Assembly: GCF_900111605.1 (NCBI RefSeq) | Contig: NZ_FOIA01000001.1 | Location: 124,001-188,000 of the forward strand | Source of the DNA: Nitrosomonas marina | GTDB lineage: Bacteria > Pseudomonadota > Gammaproteobacteria > Burkholderiales > Nitrosomonadaceae | DNA: 64,000 nt | Direction: 5' to 3' | Shown here: positions 9,007 to 19,960 of the stretch, one piece after another | Position numbering within the stretch: the first letter of the stretch is position 1 | Layout of the letters: every line of letters begins with the position of its first letter | The notes under the pieces: model-generated | What the model was told of the DNA's origin: nothing | Databases searched by the model: none | What the model saw: only the letters and a program-made list of their open reading frames with translations | Position numbers and translations under genes: made by a program

Positions 9007-10914
9007 TTAGTGAGGGTGCGTGTGCTCCGAAGCAGCAACAGGATCTGCTGTTTTTGATTCCGGTAGTATACCAAGCAGAAAATAATCCAAAACCTGACGC
9101 GCAACCGGTGCTGCGGTTGAACCGCCGCTGCCGCCATTTTCGACGAGCACTGACAAGGCAATTTTCGGGTTGTCGGCGGGCGCATAAGCGACGAACATGG
9201 CATGATCACGGTGGCGTTCTGCGACGAGTTCTTCCTTATAACGCTCGTTCTGCTTGATGCCGATTACCTGGGAAGTACCGGTTTTGCCCGCAAATGTGTA
9301 ACGTGCGCCGGCAGCCGCTTTGGCGGCAGTGCCGCCGGGTTTGGTGACATCAACTAACGCTCGATGAACCAGTTCCATATTCTTTGGATCGTGATCGACA
9401 GTATACAGTAGGTTTTTAGGCAGCTCGCGCGTAACCCCGGTCTGGCTGTTTGTGACCTGTTTGACAAAATGTGGCTGGAAGGCTTTACCCCGGTTGGCTA
9501 TGATTCCGGTCGAAAAAGCCAGTTGTAGTGGTGTGGCCAGTACATAACCCTGACCAATGCCGACTGAGATTGTATCACCAGCGTACCACCGTTGATTATG
9601 TCTGCGCATTTTCCATTCTCGTGAGGGTAGCAGGCCATCGACCTCGCCGTTGATGTCTATACCGGTTTTTTCACCGAGCCCGAACTGTTTTATATAATTG
9701 TGTATACGGTCTATACCCATATCATGTGCGAGACCGTAATAGTAAGTATCACAGGAAACGACCAGCGATTTATGCAGATCGACCCTGCCGTGTCCGCCGA
9801 CTTTCCAGTCGCGATAACGGCGCTCCGTGCCGGGCAGACTGAAATAGCCGATATCACTGATGGCATACCAGGGCGAACGCAATCCAAGTTCAAGTGCAGC
9901 AAGCGCCATAAACGGCTTGAATGTGGAACCGGGGGGATAAACACCTCGTAACGCTCTGTTATTTAGTGGTCTGTCAATTGATTCGTTTAGCTGTTTCCAG
10001 TTCTTATGATCAATGCCGCCAACAAACAAATTGGCATCGAATCCAGGTTTGCTGACGAATGCCAGTACCTCGCCGTTAGTCGGGTCAATTGCAACCAGAG
10101 CGCCGCGCCGATCGCCGAAGGCGTCATTAGCAACTTGCTGTAAATCGATATCCAGCGAGAGAACCAGGTTGTTTCCTGAAATTGGTGGAGTACGCGATAA
10201 GACACGGATTGATCTGCCAGCCGCGTCGGTTTCCACTTCATCGAAACCGGTGATGCCATGCAGTTCTTGCTCATAGCTCTGTTCGATGCCAATGCGGCCA
10301 ATAAAATGCGAACCCCTGTAATTATCAAGTTCACCGGATGTTTCAAGCTGTTCGAGGTCTTTATCGCTGATGCGACTGATATAACCGACAACATGCGCAG
10401 CCAGTTCACCGTAAGGATAGTAGCGCAGAATGCGGGCTTGAATTTCCACACCGGGGAATCGATAGCGATTAGCTGCGAAACGGGCGACTTCTTCATCGGT
10501 CAGCCGGCTCCTAATAGGCAAACTCTTAAAGCGTTTATTTTCACGCAACAGTTTTCTGAACTGTTCCAGATCGCTGGGAGTGATTTCGACATAGTTGGCC
10601 AGTTCTTTCAGAGTAGCATCGAGGTCCGGAATTTTATTGGGAGTTAACTCGAGCGTATAGGTTGAATAGTTCTGCGCCAGAATTTTACCATTGCGGTCAA
10701 GGATTAAACCCCGGTTTGGTACCAGCGGTGCAATGGAGATACGGTTCGCTTCAGCCAGTGTGTGGTAGTGTTCCCCCTGTGTGACTTGCAAATAAAAAAA
10801 ACGGGCAAAAAGTGTCAGAAACAGCAGCAGAACGAAGCCGGCGCATATGGTCAGGCGTTTACGGAATTTGTACAGTTCAAGCGGATGATTTCGAAGTTCA
10901 ACAATGGATCTCAT
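9007..10914 (-). CDS. mrdA: PBP2, elongation transpeptidase
   Basis: A 635-residue class B penicillin-binding protein that cross-links side-wall peptidoglycan together with RodA. One N-terminal membrane helix (about 22-44), then the PBP dimerisation/pedestal domain, and the transpeptidase domain from about 255. The active-site motifs are present: STFK in YPPGSTFKP, SCD in VVSCDTYYYG, and KTG in FAGKTGTSQ. Its ATG overlaps the mreD stop by 4 bp. Length agrees with E. coli PBP2 (633). Confidence 0.95.
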   Translation of the reverse strand: MRSIVELRNHPLELYKFRKRLTICAGFVLLLFLTLFARFFYLQVTQGEHYHTLAEANRISIAPLVPNRGLILDRNGKILAQNYSTYTLELTPNKIPDLDATLKELANYVEITPSDLEQFRKLLRENKRFKSLPIRSRLTDEEVARFAANRYRFPGVEIQARILRYYPYGELAAHVVGYISRISDKDLEQLETSGELDNYRGSHFIGRIGIEQSYEQELHGITGFDEVETDAAGRSIRVLSRTPPISGNNLVLSLDIDLQQVANDAFGDRRGALVAIDPTNGEVLAFVSKPGFDANLFVGGIDHKNWKQLNESIDRPLNNRALRGVYPPGSTFKPFMALAALELGLRSPWYAISDIGYFSLPGTERRYRDWKVGGHGRVDLHKSLVVSCDTYYYGLAHDMGIDRIHNYIKQFGLGEKTGIDINGEVDGLLPSREWKMRRHNQRWYAGDTISVGIGQGYVLATPLQLAFSTGIIANRGKAFQPHFVKQVTNSQTGVTRELPKNLLYTVDHDPKNMELVHRALVDVTKPGGTAAKAAAGARYTFAGKTGTSQVIGIKQNERYKEELVAERHRDHAMFVAYAPADNPKIALSVLVENGGSGGSTAAPVARQVLDYFLLGILPESKTADPVAASEHTHPH

Positions 10915-11402
10915 AATGCATCGGGGTTAGACCTGTGCTTCAACGGATAACTCAATAGAAATGCCACGATAGGCCAGACAATCGCACCGCTCAACGATTT
11001 CAGATAATAATGCCAGCCTGGCAGATTGGCTCCACCGAGCAATTCGATAACGATAAGTATGCTTTGCATAATTAGAAGGATCACACAAATCTGGGGGATC
11101 TGCTGAACAAGGCTGAACACATTGATACGACGGCGAAAAATTGAAGCAATGTATACGATAACACAATAGACCAGTGCGTGATGCCCCAAAACCGAGGTGT
11201 GATGGACATCCATCATCAAACCGGCACAAAACGCAAGGCTCATGCCCAGTCGTTGTGGTTGATTGATAGCCCAGTATAGAATAACCAATGCGGCAAAATC
11301 AGGGCGCATGGCCAGCGCAAATGACTGCAGTGGCACAAAATTCAGGATCAATGCTGCAACAAGGCTGGCAATCACATACCATGATTTTGCAGGAGCAAGC
11401 AT
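10911..11402 (-). CDS. mreD: MreD, rod-shape membrane protein
   Basis: A small polytopic inner-membrane protein of the elongasome; five or so hydrophobic helices are visible (for example ASLVAALILNFVPLQSF). I chose the ATG at 11402, which gives 163 residues, close to the 162 of E. coli MreD, and leaves 40 bp after mreC. A longer reading from a TTG at 11480 would add 26 hydrophilic residues and overlap the end of mreC; it has no good ribosome site. AAGGA just before ATG 11402 is rather close to the start. It is coupled to mrdA by a 4-bp overlap. Confidence 0.88.
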   Translation of the reverse strand: MLAPAKSWYVIASLVAALILNFVPLQSFALAMRPDFAALVILYWAINQPQRLGMSLAFCAGLMMDVHHTSVLGHHALVYCVIVYIASIFRRRINVFSLVQQIPQICVILLIMQSILIVIELLGGANLPGWHYYLKSLSGAIVWPIVAFLLSYPLKHRSNPDAL

Positions 11403-11442
11403 ATCCTTACTGATATACTTTTTAGGATTAATTTTGGATTCA

Positions 11443-12342
11443 TCAATTATTTTCAGACTCAACGCTGGATTCCTCAGCAAGATTTTCTGGCGAAGTCGGT
11501 AAAGCTGGAGACAATGATAAAATCAGTACCTGTCGGTTACGATCGACGCCTGCGACCGGCGTACCGGTAATCTGCGCAAAATTATCCGATGGATGCCGTT
11601 TGATTCCGGTAACAACAGCAACAGGCAATCCTCGTGGATAAACGCCGCCGATACCCGAAGTTGCGAGCAAGTCACCTTCGCGGATATCGGTATTTACCGA
11701 CAGATAGCGTAGCTCGATTTCATTGTTTTTCCCGGTTCCCGAAATGACAGTCCGAATATTGTTACGAACGATCTGTATCGGTACTGAGTGATCTTTGTCT
11801 GTAATCAGCGTGACTTCGGATACTAGAGGGTATACACGCGTGATCTGCCCGATGATGCCCTTGTAATCGATAACAATTTGACCCGGTTGAATTCCATGTT
11901 CACGGCCTTTATTAACAGTGATTTTGTGGCTGAATGGATCGCGAGGAGTATAGAGAATCTCCGCCATTACGGCCTTGGCTGTTGTTTTTGCATGGATAGT
12001 ATTAACGGCGCCAAGCAGTTTGCGCAAATGCGTATTTTCGGCTTCCAGTGCTTTTAAGCGTAACAGTTTTTCACTATTGCGCAGGTAGTGTTCCCTGAGA
12101 TAAGCATTCTCTTCAATGATATGAAAACTGTTAATAAAATCCATAACCGTGTCATGCACTTCGGAAGGTAGAAGCGCCACTTGCTGTATAGGATAAATGA
12201 TCATCGCGACCGCCTGACGCAATTCCGGTATGACTTTGAAGCGCAGGTCCTCGACCATGAGCAGACAGGATAACAGTACAAATAAAAGTAAACGCGCAAG
12301 CGGGCCGGGTCCATGCCTGAAAAACTGAGGCGTTGAATCCAT
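11443..12342 (-). CDS. mreC: MreC, rod-shape-determining protein
   Basis: A 299-residue bitopic inner-membrane protein. An N-terminal helix (about 14-31, LLLFVLLSCLLM) is followed by a coiled coil (about 68-112, rich in Leu/Glu) and the beta-rich periplasmic domain (GIIGQITRVYPLVSEVTLITD, then GDLLATSGIGGVYPRGLPVAVV). MreC links PBP2/RodA to MreB filaments. The last 35 residues are Ser/Pro/Glu-rich and look disordered. It lies 118 bp downstream of mreB in the same operon. Confidence 0.95.
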   Translation of the reverse strand: MDSTPQFFRHGPGPLARLLLFVLLSCLLMVEDLRFKVIPELRQAVAMIIYPIQQVALLPSEVHDTVMDFINSFHIIEENAYLREHYLRNSEKLLRLKALEAENTHLRKLLGAVNTIHAKTTAKAVMAEILYTPRDPFSHKITVNKGREHGIQPGQIVIDYKGIIGQITRVYPLVSEVTLITDKDHSVPIQIVRNNIRTVISGTGKNNEIELRYLSVNTDIREGDLLATSGIGGVYPRGLPVAVVTGIKRHPSDNFAQITGTPVAGVDRNRQVLILSLSPALPTSPENLAEESSVESENN

Positions 12343-12460
12343 TTATTCAGTCGTGCAAAATTTATAATAAATTCAAATGCTAACTGGACAGCTGCAAACG
12401 TTCAACATATGTGCGCTGCCTGTTCAGCTAATGGGTTTTCAATATAATTGGGGTCGTCTG

Positions 12461-13558
<1,098 letters not shown>

Positions 13559-13659
13559 TCATCATTAGTAGATCGTAGAAAATGAGTAAAAATTGGTACG
13601 CCAAACAAACGGCGTCATGATACCCTATTACTCCCTTAAATATAAGATTCTCACGTTAT

Positions 13660-13947
13660 ATGACTTTATCGATAGACGATGTAAAACAAGTTGCTGACCT
13701 TGCCTACATTAAGATCAGCGAAGATGAAGCGGAAGCCGCACTGATCCAGTTGTCTGACATTTTTAAATTGATTGAAACGATGCAGGCGGTCGATACATCC
13801 GGTGTGACACCGATGTCCCACGCGCAGGATGTCGTGCAGCGTCTGCGCGAAGACCGGGTAAGTGATTCCGATCAGCGTGCATTGTATCAGTCGATCGCGC
13901 CACAGGTCGAGGAAGGTCTGTATCTGGTACCCAAAGTGATTGAGTGA
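13660..13947 (+). CDS. gatC: GatC, subunit C of Asp/Glu-tRNA amidotransferase
   Basis: 95 residues, typical of GatC. The sequence begins with the family pattern SIDDVKQVADLAYIKISEDE and ends with PQVEEGLYLVPKVIE. GatC stabilises the GatA-GatB interaction in the complex that converts misacylated Glu-tRNA(Gln) or Asp-tRNA(Asn) to the amide form. It is separated from gatA by about 340 bp, an unusually large gap for genes of one complex. Confidence 0.95.
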   Translation: MTLSIDDVKQVADLAYIKISEDEAEAALIQLSDIFKLIETMQAVDTSGVTPMSHAQDVVQRLREDRVSDSDQRALYQSIAPQVEEGLYLVPKVIE

Positions 13948-14288
13948 ATTCGCCTTTTGTCCTCGAGCAGCGGCCATCTCTGTTACCTGGCAGAGCGTGT
14001 ATGTGACATTCATAAATTTAAAGATTTATACAACTTTCCGGTTATGACTGCTTTGATGGTAGCTTCGATATGATAGGAGCGTAACATCGTGCTGGCGGAC
14101 TTACATGGTTTGTTGAATTATAATCCGGCAATATCGGATTTAACGCGGATGATCGCTCGACAATGCTTTAATACACCCCGGCACACGATTACAAAAAACA
14201 AACAATTGACAATCCAGTTAGGATGACCTGATATCACTCAATAGTCTTAAACCCACTCAAGCGTTTTGAAATTACCATCAATAATAAC
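13948..14288. other. 341-bp gap between gatC and gatA
   Basis: No ORF worth calling is present on either strand. The right half carries a promoter-like pair at 14206-14234 that probably serves gatA. The left part is AT-rich (around 14010-14030) with no clear terminator after gatC. Confidence 0.5.
14206..14234 (+). promoter_or_regulatory. predicted sigma70-type promoter of gatA
   Basis: A perfect -35 hexamer TTGACA (14206-14211) is followed after 17 bp by TGATAT (14229-14234), a weak -10. It lies 55 bp before the gatA ATG and would let gatA-gatB be transcribed separately from gatC. Confidence 0.4.
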
Positions 14289-15740
14289 ATGTTAAATGAC
14301 AGTCTTAAGCAACTTTCCAGGCGGCTTGCAGATAAACAAGTATCCAGCGTGGAATTGACCACGGAATATCTTGAACGAATTCAACGGCTCAATCCGGAAT
14401 ACAATGCATTTATAACCGTCGACGCTGATAAATCGCTGCAGCAGGCACATGCTGCAGACCAGAAAATTGCGGTCGGCGATGCAGGCCCATTGACGGGGAT
14501 TCCAGTGGCGCAGAAAGATATTTTCTGTACTCAAGGCTGGTTAACAACATGCGGTTCCAGAATGCTGTCGAATTTTGTTTCGCCTTATGATGCCGGCGTT
14601 ATTGAACGGTTTAATGCGGCCGGTGCTGTGAATATCGGCAAGACCAATATGGACGAATTTGCCATGGGCTCGAGTAATGAAAACTCTTATTACGGCCCGG
14701 TGAGAAACCCCTGGGACATCAGCGCAGTGCCGGGCGGCAGTTCGGGCGGTTCGGCCTGCGCGGTTGCCGCGCGTATGGCGCCGGCAGCAACGGGCACAGA
14801 CACCGGCGGTTCGATTCGGCAGCCGGCGGCATTCTGCGGTATTTCCGGAATCAAACCGACATACGGTACGGTTTCGCGCTACGGGATGATCGCATTTGCG
14901 TCGAGCCTGGACCAGGGTGGTCCGATGGCCAGGTCCGCTGAGGATCTGGCATTGATGCTTAATGTCATGACCGGTTTTGATGCGCGCGATTCAACCAGCC
15001 TGCAGCGCGATGCGGAAGATTATACGCGCGACCTGGAAAATCCCTTGTCCGGTTTGCGTATCGGCCTGCCCAAAGAATATTTCGCCGAAGGCATGCATGG
15101 CGATGTGGCGCGGGCGATCGAAAGCGCTCTTGACGAGTACCGCAAGCTTGGCGCGGAGACACTGGAGGTGTCGCTGCCGAATTCGCCATTATCGATACCG
15201 GTATATTATGTGCTTGCACCTGCCGAGGCTTCCAGCAATCTGTCGCGTTTTGATGGCGTACGTTATGGTTATCGCGCCGAATCCTATCAGGATCTGGCAG
15301 ACATGTACCGCAAAACCCGTGCGGATGGCTTTGGTGCAGAAGTCAAGCGCCGCATCCTGATTGGCACGTATGTGCTCTCGCACGGTTACTATGACGCCTA
15401 TTACATTCAGGCGCAGAAGGTACGCCGCCTTATTGCGCAGGACTTCAAGCACGCATTCGCTCAGTGCGATGTCATCATGGGCCCGACAGCGCCATCGGTG
15501 GCTTTTGATATCGGTGAAAAAAGCAGCGATCCGGTGCAGATGTACCTGTCCGATATTTATACCAGTGCAGCAAGCCTGGCGGGACTGCCGGGCATGTCGA
15601 TTCCGGTCGGGTTCGGGGAAAAGAACAGACCGGTTGGCCTGCATATTATCGGTAATTATTTCACCGAGAGCCGGATGCTTAACGTGGCACACCAGTATCA
15701 GCGGGCGACGGACTGGCATCTAAAGATGCCTGATTTATAA
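14289..15740 (+). CDS. gatA: GatA, amidase subunit of Asp/Glu-tRNA amidotransferase
   Basis: 483 residues, standard for GatA. It releases ammonia from glutamine and channels it to GatB. The amidase-signature triad is visible: Lys in [11 protein letters not shown], the cis-Ser and nucleophile Ser in [14 protein letters not shown] and [17 protein letters not shown]. The C-terminal substrate pocket [13 protein letters not shown] is intact. The gene is followed after 50 bp by gatB on the same strand. Confidence 0.97.
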   Translation: MLNDSLKQLSRRLADKQVSSVELTTEYLERIQRLNPEYNAFITVDADKSLQQAHAADQKIAVGDAGPLTGIPVAQKDIFCTQGWLTTCGSRMLSNFVSPYDAGVIERFNAAGAVNIGKTNMDEFAMGSSNENSYYGPVRNPWDISAVPGGSSGGSACAVAARMAPAATGTDTGGSIRQPAAFCGISGIKPTYGTVSRYGMIAFASSLDQGGPMARSAEDLALMLNVMTGFDARDSTSLQRDAEDYTRDLENPLSGLRIGLPKEYFAEGMHGDVARAIESALDEYRKLGAETLEVSLPNSPLSIPVYYVLAPAEASSNLSRFDGVRYGYRAESYQDLADMYRKTRADGFGAEVKRRILIGTYVLSHGYYDAYYIQAQKVRRLIAQDFKHAFAQCDVIMGPTAPSVAFDIGEKSSDPVQMYLSDIYTSAASLAGLPGMSIPVGFGEKNRPVGLHIIGNYFTESRMLNVAHQYQRATDWHLKMPDL

Positions 15741-15790
15741 TCTCGATATCATCTTATCTTTATCAATCTCATCGAACTGGAATATCAAAC

Positions 15791-17233
15791 ATGCAGTGGG
15801 AAATTGTCATCGGTCTTGAGATTCATGCGCAACTGTCTACGCAATCCAAGATTTTTTCGGGTGCATCGACTGCTTATGGCGCGATGCCCAACACACAGGC
15901 CAGTATTGTCGATCTGGCGCTGCCTGGCGTATTGCCGGTATTGAATCGAGGCGCGGTTGAGCGCGCGGTCAAATTCGGTCTGGCAATCGGCGCAACCATT
16001 AATTCGCCGTCGATATTCGCACGAAAAAATTATTTTTATCCCGATTTACCCAAAGGCTACCAAATCAGCCAGTATGAACGGCCAATAGTTGAAGGCGGTA
16101 ATATCCTCATTCAAACGGAAGAAGCAGAAAAAAACATCCGGTTGACACGCGCGCATCTCGAAGAAGATGCCGGCAAATCACTGCACGAAGATTTTCACGG
16201 CATGAGCGGTATCGATCTAAACCGGGCGGGTACGCCGTTGCTCGAAATCGTTTCAGAACCGGACATGCGCAGCAGCGCGGAAGCCGTGGCCTACGCGAAA
16301 TCGCTGCATTCGCTGGTGCGCTGGATCGGCATTTGCGACGGTAATATGCAGGAGGGTTCGTTCCGTTGTGATGCCAATGTGTCGGTGCGCCCGCGTGGCA
16401 GTGACACATACGGCACGCGCTGCGAAATCAAAAACCTGAATTCGTTTCGCTTTCTGGAGAAAGCGATCGAATTTGAGGCGGAACGCCAGATCGATATTCT
16501 CGAGGATGGTGGCAGTGTGCGGCAGGAGACGCGACTTTATGACGCCAATAAAGGCGAAACGCGTACCATGCGCAGTAAAGAGGACGCCAACGATTATCGC
16601 TACTTTCCCGATCCGGATTTGCTGCCGGTGGAAATCTCGCCCGACTGGATTGACCAGCTACGGGAGGCGTTGCCGGAACTGCCGCAGGCGAGACGTGAGC
16701 GCTATGTGACCGAATTTGGCTTGTCGGCGTATGATGCCTCGGTACTGACCGGTTCGCGGGAACTGTCCGATTATTTTGAAGCAACAGTACAGCGGCTTCC
16801 CGCGCAGGCAAAGTTGTGTGCCAACTGGATCATGGGTGAAATCAGCGCGCGTCTGAACAAGGCGGACATGGATGTGGCGTCGTGCCCGGTTGCGCCGGAA
16901 ACGCTGGCGGCGCTGCTGTCACGTGTCGAAGACGGCACGGTGTCCGGCAAAGCTGCAAAAACTGTTTTTGACAGTCTGTGGCAGGGCGAAATGGATCAGC
17001 AGGTTGATGCCATTATCGAGGCGAAAGGGCTGAAGCAGATCTCGGACGACAGCGCAATCGAGCAGCAGGTTGATGATGTGCTTGCGGCAAACGCCCACCT
17101 GGTGGCCGATTTCCGCAGTGGCAAGGAAAAAGCCTTTAACGCATTGGTCGGTCAGGTGATGAAAGCGACCCAGGGAAAAGCGAACCCGGCACAGGTAAAC
17201 GCCATACTCAGGAAAAAACTGTCCGGCCAGTAA
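15791..17233 (+). CDS. gatB: GatB, kinase/transamidase subunit of Asp/Glu-tRNA amidotransferase
   Basis: 480 residues. GatB phosphorylates the misacylated glutamyl or aspartyl group on tRNA and amidates it with ammonia from GatA. The signature [17 protein letters not shown] is at the N-terminus; [17 protein letters not shown] and [12 protein letters not shown] mark the catalytic cradle; the C-terminal about 140 residues form the helical and YqeY-like tail that grips tRNA. Genomes with GatCAB often lack AsnRS or GlnRS; neither is in this window. Confidence 0.97.
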   Translation: MQWEIVIGLEIHAQLSTQSKIFSGASTAYGAMPNTQASIVDLALPGVLPVLNRGAVERAVKFGLAIGATINSPSIFARKNYFYPDLPKGYQISQYERPIVEGGNILIQTEEAEKNIRLTRAHLEEDAGKSLHEDFHGMSGIDLNRAGTPLLEIVSEPDMRSSAEAVAYAKSLHSLVRWIGICDGNMQEGSFRCDANVSVRPRGSDTYGTRCEIKNLNSFRFLEKAIEFEAERQIDILEDGGSVRQETRLYDANKGETRTMRSKEDANDYRYFPDPDLLPVEISPDWIDQLREALPELPQARRERYVTEFGLSAYDASVLTGSRELSDYFEATVQRLPAQAKLCANWIMGEISARLNKADMDVASCPVAPETLAALLSRVEDGTVSGKAAKTVFDSLWQGEMDQQVDAIIEAKGLKQISDDSAIEQQVDDVLAANAHLVADFRSGKEKAFNALVGQVMKATQGKANPAQVNAILRKKLSGQ

Positions 17234-17260
17234 CTTGCCGGTCCATTGAACAAAGCGTCA

Positions 17261-17292
17261 TGGGGACAGATTGTCGCAGGTGAACGTCCCCA
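17261..17292. terminator. stem-loop between convergent gatB and the TPR-like gene
   Basis: Perfect 7-bp arms TGGGGAC / GTCCCCA with an 18-nt loop sit in the 82-bp gap between two convergent genes. There is no U-run on either strand, so terminator function is an inference from position; it could also be a solitary REP-like hairpin. Confidence 0.35.
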
Positions 17293-17315
17293 GCTGTGTT
17301 GTCTATGGGTGCCTG

Positions 17316-18254
17316 TCAATACAGTTCGTTACGCAGATTTTTCAACCGGGGTGATCCCGGCGAGAGTTTCTCGGCGCGTTGCAGATAGACCCGGGCAGTA
17401 TTTTCCTCGCCGTCGGTAATCGCTTTTTCCGCAAAGTAAATATACATGTCGACCATTTTCTGGATGCCGGCGCGCGCTTCGGCGTTACCGGGCTCGACAG
17501 CCAGTACCGCCTGGTAGTGCTCGTAAGCGTTGTTACCCGGTGGAGTGGTCATGCGCAAGTCCTTGAGCGCAGCTTCGGCAGCGGCCAAATGCTGCGTGAT
17601 CGTCGTGTGTGCGGAGCCGGTTCCGGGTTGTGCAAATTCGGTGGATTGAGTCGTTGCCAGTGCATCAGCTGTGCCGGCGGAAGCAGGAGATGCTGTCTGC
17701 TCTGGTTGGGTTTCGTTATCGTTTGAACCGGATAGAGCGGACGCTGCGGGTGTGACTGAGTCAGAATCTGAATCCGCTGCCCTCGTTCCATCGCCGTCCG
17801 TATCAAAATCGACTGCTGCGTCAGTCGGCGTGTCGACAGGCGTATCGCTGCCCGCCATGCTGGTGTCCGGTTCAGTTGTGTCTGTTTCAGGTGTGTGCAG
17901 CAGATTTTTTGTGATGGCCTCGACATTCGCCTGCGGATTGTCCAGGTCTATTATCAGGTTGGATGCGAATTCGGAGTCGGTGCCAAATTCCGTGCCGGGT
18001 GCATCGGTGCCTGGAACGCTCGTTGTGTCTTTTGCGTCAGATACGCCGGTTGAGTCAGGTGTGTCGATGGTGCCCGCTGCGATTTGACCGGCGTCCTGCT
18101 GCACTGAAATGGGTGCCGGCGTGCCGGCTGGCGTTGCGCTGCCGGCAGTTTCAGAGGTATCGCCATTTTCCCGGGTCGACATCAGCTCAACCACGGTTAA
18201 AGCGGCGACGATCACAATACCGCCGATCCAGAGCGCATTACTCGAATTCGCCAT
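17316..18254 (-). CDS. membrane-anchored protein with acidic linker and TPR-like C-terminus
   Basis: A 312-residue protein that I do not recognise as a named family. One N-terminal membrane helix (about 7-26, ALWIGGIVIVAALTVVELM) is followed by about 180 residues rich in Asp, Thr, Ser, Pro and Ala that should be disordered. Residues about 220-310 form helical hairpins of TPR type (AVLAVEPGNAEARAGIQKM, then EENTARVYLQRAEKLSPGSPRL). The topology suggests a protein tethered to the inner membrane with a protein-binding end held at a distance in the periplasm. Partner and role are unknown. It is transcribed alone, convergent with gatB. Confidence 0.75.
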   Translation of the reverse strand: MANSSNALWIGGIVIVAALTVVELMSTRENGDTSETAGSATPAGTPAPISVQQDAGQIAAGTIDTPDSTGVSDAKDTTSVPGTDAPGTEFGTDSEFASNLIIDLDNPQANVEAITKNLLHTPETDTTEPDTSMAGSDTPVDTPTDAAVDFDTDGDGTRAADSDSDSVTPAASALSGSNDNETQPEQTASPASAGTADALATTQSTEFAQPGTGSAHTTITQHLAAAEAALKDLRMTTPPGNNAYEHYQAVLAVEPGNAEARAGIQKMVDMYIYFAEKAITDGEENTARVYLQRAEKLSPGSPRLKNLRNELY

Positions 18255-18674
18255 GAAAAAACTCCTTTGTTATTGTAAACACGCTAAGCCATTAATGACA
18301 GGACTGAAACAATGCACTGCCGATAACAGTGCATGTCACTGATCCTGTTTATTCTGCCCGGTTATAAGCTTTACGGCAATAAGAAACTGGTTGCCGGATT
18401 ATCATGAGGCACGCGGTGAAACATTGTTATATGCTTTTGAGCTGCATTGTAGACAGAATTTATCCAGATTGATCGAGGAAGTTTGCAGGTTACCTATTTT
18501 CTTTGAAAGCCGCGTATCGTTCCTGAAATGCTGATAATTGCGCGTTTAACGAAGCGTCGTTGACGGATTCAATGGGACACTCTCTTCCTTCGATTGCATG
18601 CTTGTATTGCGGGTAAGTTTATAGCCATTGCAGCTCTTTTTCGCGGCCTAAAAAAAATTGGTTCCAATGCTGTA
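18255..18674. other. 420-bp gap between the TPR-like gene and ampD
   Basis: It contains a perfect 8-bp inverted repeat ATGCACTG / CAGTGCAT (18312-18334, 7-nt loop), which may be an operator or terminator, and a probable decayed small gene at 18490-18690. The rest shows no recognisable feature. Confidence 0.5.
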
Positions 18675-18690
18675 TTAAGTCTGGTTCCAT
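18490..18690 (-). pseudogene. possible decayed small gene with an in-frame stop, overlapping the ampD 3' end
   Basis: Reading the minus strand from ATG 18690 gives 23 codons (MEPDLIQHWNQFFLGREKEL..) to a TAA at 18619-18621. In the same frame about 42 further codons of protein-like, charged sequence (TYPQYKHAIEGRECP .. FQERYAAFKENR) run to a TAA at 18490. Composition is like a real soluble protein on both sides of the stop, so a nonsense mutation in a gene of about 66 codons is one reading; two short peptides is another. The ATG lies inside the last codons of ampD in another frame. I cannot name the family. Confidence 0.35.
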
Positions 18691-19241
18691 TGTGGTTTTT
18701 CCAATGATGCCTGGTAGCGTATCCAGTCAAAATAAGGCCCCGGGTCCGTTTTCCGCCCGGGTGCGATATCTGCGTGTCCGGCGATGTCCGTGATCGGATA
18801 GTGCTGTTGCAGACACCGGGTCAAAGCGGTCAGTGTGCTGTATTGCGTTTCGGTGAACGGCGTGGTGTCGCTGCCTTCAAGCTCGATGCCGATGGAAAAA
18901 TCGTTGCAGCATGATCTTCCCCGCCAGCTTGAAAGTCCTGCATGCCAGGCGCGGTGGCGGCAGCGGACGAACTGGATCATTTCACCATTGCGGCGGATGA
19001 AAAAATGGCAGGAAACTTTCAGACCTGCGATGGATACATAGTATGGGTGCATTTCCGGATCGATCCGGTTGGTAAAGAGTTCAATGACGCCTTCGCCGCC
19101 GAATTCTCCGGGCGGCAGGCTGATGCCGTGGATGACCAGCAGGGTAATATCGGCATCGTCGGGGCGTTCGTCGTAATTGGGTGAGGCAATGAAACGGCAG
19201 CGATCAGCTTGTTGAAGGCATCCGTCAGTGTCTATTTTCAT
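18675..19241 (-). CDS. ampD: AmpD, 1,6-anhydro-N-acetylmuramyl-L-alanine amidase
   Basis: A cytoplasmic zinc amidase that removes the peptide from anhydro-muropeptides during cell-wall recycling. ITLLVIHGISLPPGEFGG holds the first zinc His; WHAGLSSWRGRSCCNDFSIGIELEG is the AmpD core with His and the catalytic Glu; GHADIAPGRKTDPGPYFDW carries the later His, the catalytic Lys and the Asp ligand. No signal peptide is present, as expected for AmpD rather than AmiD. ATG 19241 (188 residues, near the E. coli 183) is preferred; a start at 19277 would add 12 residues. Divergent from tmk across 86 bp. Confidence 0.95.
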   Translation of the reverse strand: MKIDTDGCLQQADRCRFIASPNYDERPDDADITLLVIHGISLPPGEFGGEGVIELFTNRIDPEMHPYYVSIAGLKVSCHFFIRRNGEMIQFVRCRHRAWHAGLSSWRGRSCCNDFSIGIELEGSDTTPFTETQYSTLTALTRCLQQHYPITDIAGHADIAPGRKTDPGPYFDWIRYQASLEKPQWNQT

Positions 19242-19327
19242 GAATTTGCTCAAATGGTTCACGCCTGGATTGAACATACATGGCGAATGATACCTGATTG
19301 CGCAGCCGATGCTCTACAATACCGGTT

Positions 19328-19960
19328 ATGAAACCAGGCAAATTTATCACTCTTGAGGGCATGGATGGCGCGGGTAAATCGACCCAGCTTGAATATCTGA
19401 CTGCATTGCTGCAGCAGAAAAGACAAACTGTGGTCGTAACCCGTGAACCTGGCGGCACGGCGCTGGGCGAACGGCTGCGCGCGCTGCTACTCGATCAATC
19501 CAGTATTATGCATCCGGAAACAGAAGCCTTGCTCATGTTTGCGGCCCGGCGCGAGCATATCGACAAGGTCATTGAACCGGCGCTGCGAACCGGCAGCTGG
19601 GTGATATCCGATCGTTTTACAGATGCCAGTTTTGCCTATCAGGGTGGCGGCAGGAGACTTGACTGGAACAAGCTGGCGTTGCTTGAACAATGGGTTCAGG
19701 GTGACCTGCAACCCGACTTGACGTTTTTTTTCGACGTACCGGTCGAAATCGGGCAACAGCGCGTCAGCACAGTGAAAACACCGGACCGGTTTGAGCGGGA
19801 ACAACATGATTTTTTTCAGCGCGTGCGCAATGCCTATCACGTGCGCGCACGTCAGTTCCCTGAGCGCATCCGCGTTCTGGACGCGCGTCAGCCCGTCAAC
19901 GACGTCAAGGCTGAAGTGGCCGGTATCATTGAAGTGTTCTTTGCAGGTCGGCTGCCATGA
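19328..19960 (+). CDS. tmk: thymidylate kinase
   Basis: Phosphorylates dTMP to dTDP. The P-loop GMDGAGKST is at residues 10-18, the DR-type motif VTREPGGTALGERLR follows, and DRFTDASFAYQGGGR is the LID/substrate region. 210 residues from ATG 19328 matches the family; an upstream ATG at 19298 would add 10 residues not found in the family. The stop overlaps the holB start by 4 bp (ATGA). The tmk-holB pair is common in proteobacteria. Confidence 0.96.
   Translation: MKPGKFITLEGMDGAGKSTQLEYLTALLQQKRQTVVVTREPGGTALGERLRALLLDQSSIMHPETEALLMFAARREHIDKVIEPALRTGSWVISDRFTDASFAYQGGGRRLDWNKLALLEQWVQGDLQPDLTFFFDVPVEIGQQRVSTVKTPDRFEREQHDFFQRVRNAYHVRARQFPERIRVLDARQPVNDVKAEVAGIIEVFFAGRLP

Noticed and set aside
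15189..15719. 176-codon minus-strand ORF within gatA
   Set aside because: Antisense shadow of a well-conserved gene.
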